Assembly (NCBI GenBank): GCA_028705705.1
Contig: JAQWCZ010000089.1
Coordinates: 1 to 7,728, forward strand
DNA: 7,728 nt
Reading direction: 5' to 3'
Source: Paludibacter sp.
GTDB lineage: Bacteria > Bacteroidota > Bacteroidia > Bacteroidales > Paludibacteraceae
Shown piece by piece: positions 1 to 5,812 of this stretch. The notes under the pieces were generated by a model. It made no database searches and had not been told where the DNA came from. It saw nothing but the letters and a program-made list of their open reading frames with translations. Made by a program: the position numbers and the translations under genes. How positions within the stretch are numbered: position 1 is the first letter of the stretch; every line of letters begins with the position of its first letter.

Positions 1-1
1 T

Positions 2-106
2 GACCAGCTCCTGTGCACCAAGCGGACCGCGGAAGTGCAACTTTTGGGTGCTGATGGCAATTTCGGCACCTACATTAAATATTGGGGTGAAGCAAATAAC
101 CGATAA
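2..106 (+). CDS. 3' end of an upstream coding frame (partial), or the N-terminal part of the next gene before a frameshift
   Basis: Frame 2 is open from the left edge and ends at TAA 104-106, giving 34 residues that include [20 protein letters not shown]. This reads as ordinary protein. The overlapping frame 3 reads as Cys/Pro/Arg-rich text over the same bases, as expected of a shadow frame. Either an upstream gene ends here and overlaps the start of the next gene, or one gene changes frame in the GGGG run at 84-87 through an indel. No family was recognised. The first 60 bases are visibly richer in G+C than the DNA after about 110. Confidence 0.35.
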   Translation, partial: DQLLCTKRTAEVQLLGADGNFGTYIKYWGEANNR

Positions 107-1061
107 AGATTTGAAAAGCTGGGGAGAACATGTATTACAAATTGATTACCACCTTCCCGCGTTTTTCGAAAACAGCAATCATATCAAATTACTTCAATCT
201 GATACAGAAGTTATTGCCTATAAAAAGGATTCTCTGGAGAATTATTATACCTTGAATGTTGGAGCAAGTCGAAATGAATTGGCAGGAATAATCAATCTGA
301 AGACGAAAATTGAAGACAGAAAAATACATACTTTCGACAGAAATGCGATTGTGGGTGAGAACCAGAGTTTCAGCATGCCGGCAATCCCTGATTGTGTTGA
401 GTATGAATGGATCATCAGTGATGCATCAACAAATAAAGAGATAAGGAGGTCGGTCGTTTCAACAGGAGATAAACCAGGATCTGTATTGTTATTTCATAAA
501 TGGAATGCTCCGGGAAGATATAATGTTTCGATTAAAACAAAATCTCCATGCAATAATGCCGTTGATGAAAACATTCAAATCGGGGTAGTTACGAATGCTG
601 AACAAACAGATTCGCTTGAAAATAATTATTTTGTAAGCCGTGAGGCTGCTGATTATGCAATAGATTTGATTAATAAGCAGTTGGATGAATATCAAGAAAA
701 TAAAAACACCCAAATGCAAATGATTGAAAAAGAAGACCGCATATTGAAAGATCAGATTAACCAGCTAAAATTCATTTCAAATGAACATTTGCAGATGTTG
801 CTTTCAAAAGTACTGGCATATTTTGGTTTGGTGTTGATGATCGTGTTGTATTTAACCACAATATGGACTTATGTAGTAACCTATCATTTTGATATGTTTG
901 GTTTCGAACAAGAAGGAAAACATTACTGGGTAAGAGAGTTGGAGAGAATCAGGACAAAGAACCCGAATCAGCCTTTGTTAGGTGTTTTTGTGCTACTTGT
1001 GTTTGTTGCTGTATTCGTTTGTCTGACGCAATTCAGCAAATTTATTTTGGTTCTTTTTTAA
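48..1061 (+). CDS. Hypothetical membrane-anchored protein with possible PKD-like domain, coiled coil and two C-terminal TM segments
   Basis: I do not recognise this gene. Counting from the GTG at 48 (337 residues), residues about 95-180 look like a beta-sandwich of PKD type, with the pattern [11 protein letters not shown] at 152-162 near its end. Residues about 195-248 are charged, Gln-rich and helical and probably form a coiled coil. Two hydrophobic segments follow, at about 254-278 and 309-333, separated by a short charged loop ([19 protein letters not shown]). No signal peptide or N-terminal membrane segment is visible, yet PKD-like folds are usually outside the cytoplasm, so the true N-terminus may lie upstream of the window. 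The start is unsettled: GTG 48, ATG 54 and GTG 87 are all possible, the frame is open to the left edge, and before about position 90 frame 2 looks more coding. Codons are more AT-rich than in the neighbours. Its last 20 bases overlap the end of ruvC on the other strand. A part in envelope or secretion machinery is only a guess. Confidence 0.6.
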   Translation: MLMAISAPTLNIGVKQITDKDLKSWGEHVLQIDYHLPAFFENSNHIKLLQSDTEVIAYKKDSLENYYTLNVGASRNELAGIINLKTKIEDRKIHTFDRNAIVGENQSFSMPAIPDCVEYEWIISDASTNKEIRRSVVSTGDKPGSVLLFHKWNAPGRYNVSIKTKSPCNNAVDENIQIGVVTNAEQTDSLENNYFVSREAADYAIDLINKQLDEYQENKNTQMQMIEKEDRILKDQINQLKFISNEHLQMLLSKVLAYFGLVLMIVLYLTTIWTYVVTYHFDMFGFEQEGKHYWVRELERIRTKNPNQPLLGVFVLLVFVAVFVCLTQFSKFILVLF

Positions 1062-1620
1062 TGATTTTATCCTGATTTTTAGTCACAAAATCTTTCCATC
1101 CACGGTAAGCCTTCACCGATTCTGGTTTACCCAGTTGGAGGAAATGGCAATAAGCAGCAGCTAATCCGTCGGTCGCATCCAACTGTGGCAACATCTGATC
1201 AGCAGGTATATTTAAGTAACGACGCAACATATCGGCAACCTGTTCTTTCGAAGCATTCCCGTTACCAGTAATAGCCATTTTTATTTTTAACGGAGCATAT
1301 TCGGTAATGGGAATTTGCCGGTATAGTGCAGCCGACATAGCAACTCCCTGTGCACGACCGAGTTTGAGCATGGATTGTACATTTTTTCCGAAGAATGGCG
1401 CTTCAATGGCGAGATAATCCGGCTTGAATTCATCAATCAGTGACAAAGTCCGGTTGAAAACTCTTTCCAGTTTCTCGTAATGTTCTTTAAGTTTCTTCAA
1501 ATCAAGTACGCCCATGGCAATCAGGGTGGTTTTATTGCCCGATACTTTCAGCAGTCCATAACCCATGATGGTAGTTCCGGGATCAATGCCTAAAATTATT
1601 TTCTCCTGATTATCCTTCAT
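1042..1620 (-). CDS. ruvC: RuvC, crossover (Holliday) junction endodeoxyribonuclease
   Basis: RuvC is the resolvase of the RuvABC system. It makes symmetric nicks in Holliday junctions during recombinational repair and acts as a dimer with Mg2+. The predicted protein has 192 residues, close to the family norm. The four acidic catalytic residues expected from E. coli RuvC (D7, E66, D138, D141) are present as D13 in GIDPGTT, E73 in [10 protein letters not shown], and D148 and D151 in [14 protein letters not shown] chose the ATG at 1618-1620. A longer reading to 1680 would add 20 residues that merely overlap the upstream gene and lie before the conserved start. That ATG overlaps the upstream DUF4286 stop as ATGA, so the two are probably translationally coupled and share a promoter. 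The 3' end overlaps the convergent membrane-protein gene by 20 bp, and no terminator is visible between them. ruvA and ruvB are not in the window. Confidence 0.96.
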   Translation of the reverse strand: MKDNQEKIILGIDPGTTIMGYGLLKVSGNKTTLIAMGVLDLKKLKEHYEKLERVFNRTLSLIDEFKPDYLAIEAPFFGKNVQSMLKLGRAQGVAMSAALYRQIPITEYAPLKIKMAITGNGNASKEQVADMLRRYLNIPADQMLPQLDATDGLAAAYCHFLQLGKPESVKAYRGWKDFVTKNQDKIIKKEPK

Positions 1621-1922
1621 TTGATAAGTTCCAGTACCGTGGTAAACAATAAAACATCCTCTCCGAACAGCGAGGCACAATTTCTTTTCATGGTCGAACC
1701 GAATTTCCGGCGCCAGGCGTCCAGTTCCTGCCTGTCAGCAACATGATACTGAACAGAATAGGAAGTCCCATCTTGCCCCTGATCGTTTAACACCTTTGCC
1801 AGTTGTGGTTCAGTAAAATAACCCGATGCGACCATGTCCGGTATATGGGTATCATGAATCCATTTCAACCATTGATCGGCAACAGGATCAGACACTAAAA
1901 AGGTGATATTATAAATCAGCAT
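1617..1922 (-). CDS. DUF4286 family protein
   Basis: A 101-residue protein beginning [10 protein letters not shown] and containing [19 protein letters not shown] and the C-terminal [16 protein letters not shown] recognise this as the DUF4286 family, small Bacteroidota proteins of unknown function with an alternating beta/alpha pattern resembling a ferredoxin-like (dimeric alpha-beta barrel) fold; the fold is my inference. No signal peptide or membrane segment is seen, so it is probably cytoplasmic. Its TGA at 1617-1619 overlaps the ruvC ATG at 1618-1620, so it is the first gene of a two-gene operon with ruvC. It starts at ATG 1920-1922 after an AT-rich leader without a Shine-Dalgarno sequence. 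Placement beside ruvC suggests co-expression but does not show a role in recombination. Confidence 0.88.
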   Translation of the reverse strand: MLIYNITFLVSDPVADQWLKWIHDTHIPDMVASGYFTEPQLAKVLNDQGQDGTSYSVQYHVADRQELDAWRRKFGSTMKRNCASLFGEDVLLFTTVLELIK

Positions 1923-1953
1923 GAAGGGATATATATAATTAGAATTTTTTTCA

Positions 1954-1961
1954 CAAATGTA
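1954..1961 (-). promoter_or_regulatory. Candidate -7 promoter box for the DUF4286-ruvC operon
   Basis: On the minus strand these bases read TACATTTG, an exact match to the Bacteroidota -7 consensus TAnnTTTG, about 32 bases upstream of the DUF4286 ATG. No TTTG box lies at the usual distance of about 20 bases; the nearest TTTG (1973-1976) is only 11 bases away. The assignment therefore rests on the -7 box alone. Confidence 0.4.
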
Positions 1962-1983
1962 GGTAAAATTTCCAAAACTTGCT

Positions 1984-1991
1984 TATCTTTG
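1984..1991 (+). promoter_or_regulatory. Candidate -7 promoter box for tRNA-Ala
   Basis: TATCTTTG matches the Bacteroidota -7 consensus TAnnTTTG and lies 24 bases before the tRNA 5' end, a sensible leader length for a stable RNA gene. A clear -33 TTTG at the expected place (about 1960-1963) is missing. It shares the 93-bp gap with the divergent DUF4286-ruvC promoter. Confidence 0.55.
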
Positions 1992-2015
1992 CACCGCAAT
2001 TTCAAAATCAAAAGC

Positions 2016-2089
2016 GGGGGTTTAGCTCATCTGGCTAGAGCGCGACACTGGCAGTGTCGAGGTGACCGGTTCGAGTCCGGTAATCTCCA
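2016..2089 (+). tRNA. tRNA-Ala (anticodon GGC)
   Basis: All four arms fold by eye. The acceptor stem is GGGGGTT (2016-2022) with AATCTCC (2082-2088), and A at 2089 is the discriminator. The D arm is GCTC (2025-2028) with GAGC (2038-2041). The anticodon stem is CGACA (2043-2047) with TGTCG (2055-2059), around the loop CTGGCAG, which puts GGC (2050-2052) at the anticodon, reading GCC. The T arm is ACCGG (2065-2069) with CCGGT (2077-2081), around TTCGAGT. The third acceptor pair is G·U, the G3·U70 identity element of alanine tRNAs. The 3' CCA is not encoded (CTT follows), so it must be added after transcription, as is usual in this phylum. A terminator follows within 12 bases, so it is probably a single-gene unit. 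Confidence 0.95.
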
Positions 2090-2100
2090 CTTACAAAAAA

Positions 2101-2134
2101 GCCAACCTGATTTCACTCAGATTGGCCTTTTTTT
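2101..2134 (+). terminator. Rho-independent terminator after tRNA-Ala, possibly also serving dnaK
   Basis: GCCAACCTGA (2101-2110) pairs with TCAGATTGGC (2117-2126) as a 10-position stem with one C-A mismatch and the loop TTTCAC. It is followed by CTTTTTTT (2127-2134), which makes a good plus-strand terminator. The A6 run at 2095-2100 gives a U-tract on the opposite strand. The same hairpin could therefore end dnaK transcripts, whose stop is at 2182-2184. Confidence 0.88.
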
Positions 2135-2181
2135 AATCTATTACTTAAATGTTCTTTTATGCCTTATATGGTATAAAGTAT

Positions 2182-4098
2182 TTATTTCACTTCTTCAAAA
2201 TCCACATCGGTTACATCACCATCTTGCTTACCACCGCCCTGCGATTGCTGTCCGCCGAAGTCTTGTGGACCGGCCTGACCGCCTTGCTGGGCGTTTTGGG
2301 CGTTGTACATATCCTGACTGGCAGCCTGGAAAGCCGTGTTCAGTTCGTTGGTAGCAGCGTCGATGGCTGCGATGTCCTGTGATTTGTGGGCTTCTTTCAG
2401 TTTGGCCAACGCAGCATCAATCGGACCTCTTTTGTCAGCAGGGATCTTATCGCCAATTTCAGTTAACTGCTTTTCAGTCTGGAAAATAAGACTATCGGCA
2501 TGGTTCAGTTTGTCGATTTTTTCTTTTTCTTTAGCATCAGCTTCAGCATTGGCAGCAGCTTCGTCTTTCATCCGTTTGATTTCAGCGTCACTCAATCCAG
2601 AAGAGGCTTCGATACGGATACTTTGCTCTTTGCCGGTTGCTTTATCTTTGGCCGATACATGGAGGATACCGTTGGCATCGATGTCGAAAGTTACCTCGAT
2701 TTGCGGTTCACCACGACGGGCAGGCATGATACCATCCAGGTGGAAGCGTCCCAGTGATTTGTTTTGGTTGGCCATCGGACGTTCGCCCTGCAACACGTGA
2801 ATTTCAACAGAAGGCTGATTGTCGGCAGCAGTAGAGAACACCTCTGATTTCTTTGAAGGAATGGTCGTGTTGGCTTCAATCAGTTTGGTCATCACACCAC
2901 CCATGGTTTCGATACCCAGTGAAAGCGGAGTCACGTCGAGCAACAGCACATCTTTCACATCTCCTGAAAGTACACCACCCTGAATTGCAGCCCCGATAGC
3001 TACTACTTCATCCGGGTTCACCCCTTTAGAAGGAGTTTTTCCGAAGAATTTTTCAACAGCAGTCTGGATGGCCGGGATACGGGTTGAACCACCTACCAGA
3101 ATTACTTCATCGATATCTTTGGTTGATAAACCTGCATTTGAAAGGGCTGTGCGACAAGGCTCAATGGTACGTTGAATCAAATCATCAATCAATTGTTCGA
3201 ACTTTGCGCGGGTCAAGGTACGCACTAAGTGGCGTGGAATACCATCCACCGGCATGATATACGGCAGGTTGATTTCTGAAGAAGTGGTATTCGAAAGCTC
3301 GATTTTAGCTTTCTCGGCAGCTTCTTTCAAGCGCTGTAATGCCATTGGATCTTTACTCAGGTCGATACCGCCATTTTCGCTCTTAAATTCCTGTACCAAC
3401 CAGTCGATGATTCTGTGGTCAAAGTCATCACCACCCAGATGCGTGTCACCGTCGGTCGATTTAACTTCAAACACACCATCACCCAGTTCAAGTACAGATA
3501 CGTCGTGTGTACCACCACCGCAGTCGAATACCACGATCTTCATGTCCTTATTGGTTTTATCCAAACCATAAGCCAATGCAGCAGCAGTCGGTTCGTTGAT
3601 GATACGACGCACATTCAGACCGGCAATCTCACCAGCTTCTTTGGTAGCCTGACGTTGCGAGTCGTTGAAGTAAGCAGGTACTGTAATTACCGCATCTGTA
3701 ACTTCCTGTCCCAGGTATTCTTCTGCCGTTTTTTTCATTTTCTGAAGAATAATGGCTGAGATTTCCTGTGGCGTATACAGTCTGCCGTCGATATCCACAC
3801 GTGGTGTATTGTTGTCCCCTTTTATAACTTTATAAGGTACGCGGGCTATTTCTTTACTGAGTCGGTCATAAGATTCACCCATAAATCGTTTGATGGAGAA
3901 TACTGTTTTTGTTGGGTTGGTAATGGCCTGACGTTTAGCAGGATCACCTACCTTGCGTTCTCCGCCATCGACAAAGCCGATAACAGAAGGAGTTGTGCGT
4001 TTTCCTTCGCTGTTCGTGATAACGATTGGTTCGTTACCTTCCATTACGGAAACACAAGAGTTTGTGGTTCCTAAGTCAATTCCAATAATTTTTCCCAT
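2182..4098 (-). CDS. dnaK: Chaperone DnaK (Hsp70)
   Basis: DnaK is the cytosolic ATP-dependent Hsp70 chaperone that binds exposed hydrophobic peptides and works with DnaJ and GrpE. The protein is complete at 638 residues, the normal length. The nucleotide-binding domain covers residues 1 to about 380. It has the phosphate-1 loop [10 protein letters not shown] (6-15), K70 in [19 protein letters not shown] (167-178), the phosphate-2 loop [11 protein letters not shown] (191-201) and the adenosine motif LVGGSTRIP (334-342). The interdomain linker is [11 protein letters not shown] (381-391). The substrate-binding beta-domain and the helical lid follow. A Gly/Gln-rich tail ends in DVDFEEVK, the typical Hsp70 C-terminus. 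The start [12 protein letters not shown] is standard. grpE, dnaJ and hrcA are not adjacent, so it appears to be transcribed alone. I see no CIRCE operator upstream, so HrcA control is not supported. Base composition is like its housekeeping neighbours. Confidence 0.99.
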   Translation of the reverse strand: MGKIIGIDLGTTNSCVSVMEGNEPIVITNSEGKRTTPSVIGFVDGGERKVGDPAKRQAITNPTKTVFSIKRFMGESYDRLSKEIARVPYKVIKGDNNTPRVDIDGRLYTPQEISAIILQKMKKTAEEYLGQEVTDAVITVPAYFNDSQRQATKEAGEIAGLNVRRIINEPTAAALAYGLDKTNKDMKIVVFDCGGGTHDVSVLELGDGVFEVKSTDGDTHLGGDDFDHRIIDWLVQEFKSENGGIDLSKDPMALQRLKEAAEKAKIELSNTTSSEINLPYIMPVDGIPRHLVRTLTRAKFEQLIDDLIQRTIEPCRTALSNAGLSTKDIDEVILVGGSTRIPAIQTAVEKFFGKTPSKGVNPDEVVAIGAAIQGGVLSGDVKDVLLLDVTPLSLGIETMGGVMTKLIEANTTIPSKKSEVFSTAADNQPSVEIHVLQGERPMANQNKSLGRFHLDGIMPARRGEPQIEVTFDIDANGILHVSAKDKATGKEQSIRIEASSGLSDAEIKRMKDEAAANAEADAKEKEKIDKLNHADSLIFQTEKQLTEIGDKIPADKRGPIDAALAKLKEAHKSQDIAAIDAATNELNTAFQAASQDMYNAQNAQQGGQAGPQDFGGQQSQGGGKQDGDVTDVDFEEVK

Positions 4099-4163
4099 TT
4101 TCTGATTGTATAATATGTTAGTTTTTTAATTTACTCGTCTGATGTTGACGTACGTGGTTTTTA

Positions 4164-4198
4164 CAAAGCTTATGCCACCTGGGGAAAAAAGAATACAA
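4164..4198 (-). promoter_or_regulatory. Weak candidate promoter for dnaK
   Basis: On the minus strand TAAGCTTTG (4164-4172) resembles the -7 box TAnnTTTG with one extra base. TTG at 4196-4198 lies 23 bases upstream of it. This would place the start of transcription roughly 65-70 bases before the dnaK ATG. Both spacings are off the consensus seen at the maoC/pyrH promoters in this window, so this is tentative. A heat-shock-specific promoter with another sequence cannot be excluded. Confidence 0.3.
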
Positions 4199-4233
4199 CT
4201 GACAATATTGCAGATTTTGTGACAGGAAAAGAT

Positions 4234-4264
4234 AAAAAAAGACAGGAAGGTGAATTCCTGTCTT
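4234..4264 (-). terminator. Rho-independent terminator of the MaoC-like gene
   Basis: AAGACAGGAA (4239-4248) and TTCCTGTCTT (4255-4264) form a perfect 10-bp stem with a 6-base loop. On the minus strand the stem is followed by a U-tract from the A7 run at 4234-4240, partly overlapping the stem base. It lies about 45 bases past the stop of the MaoC-like gene and upstream of the dnaK promoter region, insulating the two. A second copy of GACAGGAA at 4221-4228 could pair with the same TTCCTGTC arm. Confidence 0.85.
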
Positions 4265-4310
4265 AATTTATAGATATAAATATCGAAACAATTAGGAATA
4301 AGTGATGAAA

Positions 4311-4775
4311 CTATACAAAGTGATAAAGAAATATAATATTACCTTCGAAAGCAGGTTTTTTAGCATCCTTGATTTCAAGTGTAGCTTGAATTTCTGCTTT
4401 TGAAATACCCCTTAAGTTAACGAGCGAAATCAGTTTGCAACGTACCCTTACTTCGCTGTTTACAGTAACTGCCTGACCGAATCTCAATTTTTCGATACCA
4501 TAATTAACTGTCAACTTTGAATTTTGAACATCAACGATTTGTTCCCACAAATGCGGAAGAATGGATAAATTCAGATAACCATGAGCGATCGTTGATTTAA
4601 ACGGACTTTCTGTTTTGCAACGTTCTTCATCAACGTGTATCCACTGATGATCAAGGGTTGCATCTGCAAACATGTTAATTTGTCCCTGAGTTATCTTGAT
4701 GTAATCTGAAACTCCGATTTCTTTACCTAAGTACTGTTCAAAATCTGCGTGGCTTCTGATGGGGATGGGATTCAT
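4311..4775 (-). CDS. MaoC/NodN-like hot-dog fold dehydratase ((R)-enoyl-CoA hydratase type)
   Basis: A 154-residue single hot-dog-fold protein. Residues 37-49 (ADATLDHQWIHVD) carry the hydratase-2 motif with the expected catalytic Asp (D42) and His (H47). STIAHGYLNLSILPHL (61-76) is the second conserved block of MaoC/NodN proteins. The family hydrates trans-2-enoyl-CoA to (R)-3-hydroxyacyl-CoA. NodN-type members like this one are less well characterised, and the actual acyl substrate cannot be read from sequence. No signal peptide is seen, so it is probably cytosolic. The start at ATG 4773-4775 follows an A/T-rich leader without a Shine-Dalgarno sequence. It has its own promoter (shared gap with divergent pyrH) and its own terminator, so it is a single-gene unit. 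Neighbouring genes give no metabolic clue: no polyketide, fatty-acid or PHA gene is nearby. Confidence 0.87.
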   Translation of the reverse strand: MNPIPIRSHADFEQYLGKEIGVSDYIKITQGQINMFADATLDHQWIHVDEERCKTESPFKSTIAHGYLNLSILPHLWEQIVDVQNSKLTVNYGIEKLRFGQAVTVNSEVRVRCKLISLVNLRGISKAEIQATLEIKDAKKPAFEGNIIFLYHFV

Positions 4776-4837
4776 GTAAAATTCTTTTTTAAGTAATGAT
4801 AATGAATGAAATGCTGCACACTTTTTTTTGGTTTGTG

Positions 4838-4869
4838 CAAAAGTAACCTAAAACTTTGTGTTTTCCAAA
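4838..4869 (-). promoter_or_regulatory. Promoter of the MaoC-like gene (-33 TTTG, -7 TACTTTTG)
   Basis: On the minus strand TTTG (4866-4869) is followed after exactly 20 bases by TACTTTTG (4838-4845), matching the Bacteroidota vegetative promoter TTTG-N~20-TAnnTTTG. Transcription would start near 4830 and leave a leader of about 55 nt before the ATG at 4775. Confidence 0.75.
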
Positions 4870-4889
4870 TTTTTTTGATAAAAAATCTA

Positions 4890-4921
4890 TTTGTTTGTTT
4901 AATACAAATTGTCTATTTTTG
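4890..4921 (+). promoter_or_regulatory. Promoter of pyrH (-33 TTTG, -7 TATTTTTG)
   Basis: TTTG (4890-4893) is followed after exactly 20 bases by TATTTTTG (4914-4921), a full match to the Bacteroidota vegetative promoter. The ATG is at 4940, so the leader should be only about 10-15 nt. The leader is A-rich (CTAAAAAAATAACTATCC) and has no Shine-Dalgarno sequence, as is normal in this phylum. Confidence 0.78.
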
Positions 4922-4939
4922 CTAAAAAAATAACTATCC

Positions 4940-5647
4940 ATGATCTACAAAAGAATATTATTGAAACTCAGTGGGGAATCGCTGATGGGAGAGAAACAAT
5001 ATGGAATAGATGAAAATCGCCTGACTGAGTATGCAACTCAAATTGCTGAAATAGCAACCATGGGTGTTCAGGTTGGAATTGTAATTGGAGGTGGTAATAT
5101 TTTCCGTGGACTCAGCGGGACTTCGAAAGGAGTGGATCGGGTGCTGGGGGATCAAATGGGTATGCTGGCAACGGTGATCAACGGATTGGCACTCAATTCG
5201 GCTTTACAGGTAGCCGGTGTTAAATCGAAAGTGTTGACGGCCATCCGCATGGAGCCGGTAGGTGAGTTTTATAGTAAACAAAAAGCCATCGCTTCACTTG
5301 AAAACGGGGAAATAGTCATTTTGTCAGCCGGCACCGGAAATCCGTTTTTTACTACCGATACAGGCTCTTCATTACGTGCTATCGAAATCGAAGCAGATGT
5401 CATGTTGAAAGGAACTCGTGTGGATGGGGTTTATACGGCAGATCCTGAAAAAGATCCGAATGCAGTTAAGTTTGATGAAATTACCTATGATGAAATTTAC
5501 AACCGGAATCTGAAAGTGATGGATTTGACTGCAACGACCATGTGCAAGGAAAATAACATGCCAATATATGTATTCGATATGGATACCCCCGGTAATTTGA
5601 AAAAGGTGATGTTGGGGGAGAAAATCGGGACGTTGGTAAAAAAATAA
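4940..5647 (+). CDS. pyrH: UMP kinase (uridylate kinase)
   Basis: PyrH phosphorylates UMP to UDP with ATP, the committed step towards UTP and CTP. The bacterial enzyme belongs to the amino-acid kinase family, is hexameric and cytosolic, and is often allosterically regulated by GTP and UTP. The protein is complete at 235 residues, the usual length. Motifs are KLSGESL (9-15, phosphate binding), GGGNIFRG (50-57), DQMGMLATVIN (71-81, UMP and oligomer region), GTGNPFFTTDT (131-141), DGVYTADPEKDP (162-173) and KVMDLTA (192-198). The start at ATG 4940 gives the family N-terminus MIYKRILLKLSGE. frr lies downstream on the same strand, a widespread pairing, but here a 165-bp repeat-bearing gap separates them. 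rpsB and tsf, often upstream, are absent; pyrH has its own promoter instead. Confidence 0.98.
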   Translation: MIYKRILLKLSGESLMGEKQYGIDENRLTEYATQIAEIATMGVQVGIVIGGGNIFRGLSGTSKGVDRVLGDQMGMLATVINGLALNSALQVAGVKSKVLTAIRMEPVGEFYSKQKAIASLENGEIVILSAGTGNPFFTTDTGSSLRAIEIEADVMLKGTRVDGVYTADPEKDPNAVKFDEITYDEIYNRNLKVMDLTATTMCKENNMPIYVFDMDTPGNLKKVMLGEKIGTLVKK

Positions 5648-5654
5648 ACTGTAG

Positions 5655-5673
5655 GGGCGTAACGCTTACGCCC
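5655..5673. repeat. GC-rich perfect hairpin after pyrH (possible dispersed repeat)
   Basis: GGGCGTAA (5655-5662) and TTACGCCC (5666-5673) form a perfect 8-bp stem with the loop CGC, 7 bases after the pyrH stop. There is no T-run on either side, so a standard rho-independent terminator is unlikely. It could shield the pyrH mRNA 3' end or belong to a dispersed family of GTAGGGGCG...CGCCC hairpins that I recall from several bacterial genomes. Confidence 0.6.
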
Positions 5674-5675
5674 AA

Positions 5676-5715
5676 ATAGCGAATAGCGAATAGCGGTTAG
5701 TTGAGGGTTAAATGA
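5676..5715 (+). repeat. Short degenerate tandem repeat (AATAGCG units)
   Basis: The unit AATAGCG occurs three times in a row from 5675 (AATAGCG AATAGCG AATAGCG), then decays into GTTAGTTGAGGGTTAAATGAC. The TAGYGGTTAG-like text resembles the repeat after frr at 6376-6450. No coding or promoter signal was recognised in it. Confidence 0.55.
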
Positions 5716-5733
5716 CCATGTGCAGATTTATAT

Positions 5734-5776
5734 GGGGTTGCCACGTCGTTCACTTCGTGAACTTCCCGCAATGACA
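5734..5776. repeat. REP-like imperfect palindrome
   Basis: The inner stem GTTCAC (5748-5753) with GTGAAC (5757-5762) closes a TTC loop. The outer TTGC (5738-5741) pairs with GCAA (5768-5771), with GGGG on the left and TGAC on the right. Read on the minus strand the ends are GTCATTGCG and GACGTGGCAACCCC. This resembles a dispersed extragenic repeat family that I remember from many bacterial genomes, with GTCATTGCGAGGAG at one end and GACGTGGCAATCCC at the other. The resemblance is from memory, not from a search. It has no T-run and no coding potential. Confidence 0.6.
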
Positions 5777-5812
5777 GACCGGTGACAAAAATAAAACATA
5801 AATCAAGAAAAT

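Noticed and set aside
1621..1680. Longer ruvC start adding 20 residues
   Set aside because: The extra residues overlap DUF4286 coding sequence, precede the conserved GIDPG start region and match nothing in RuvC. The ATGA overlap favours 1620.
1989..2354. Plus-strand open frame of 121 codons
   Set aside because: It runs through the tRNA-Ala, the terminator and the antisense side of dnaK. It is a chance frame.
2336..3759. Several plus-strand open frames opposite dnaK
   Set aside because: dnaK is unmistakable on the minus strand. Long antisense frames are common opposite conserved, codon-biased genes, and these show Ser-rich shadow translations without motifs.
4141..4160. ACGTACGT as part of a CIRCE operator
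   Set aside because: CIRCE needs TTAGCACTC and GAGTGCTAA arms about 9 bases apart. Neither arm is present.
5655..5673. Hairpin after pyrH as a rho-independent terminator
   Set aside because: No T-run follows on either strand, so the standard signature is missing. It is kept as a repeat only.
5675..5695. AATAGCG tandem units as a CRISPR array
   Set aside because: The units are 7 bases long and contiguous, with no unique spacers and no cas genes.
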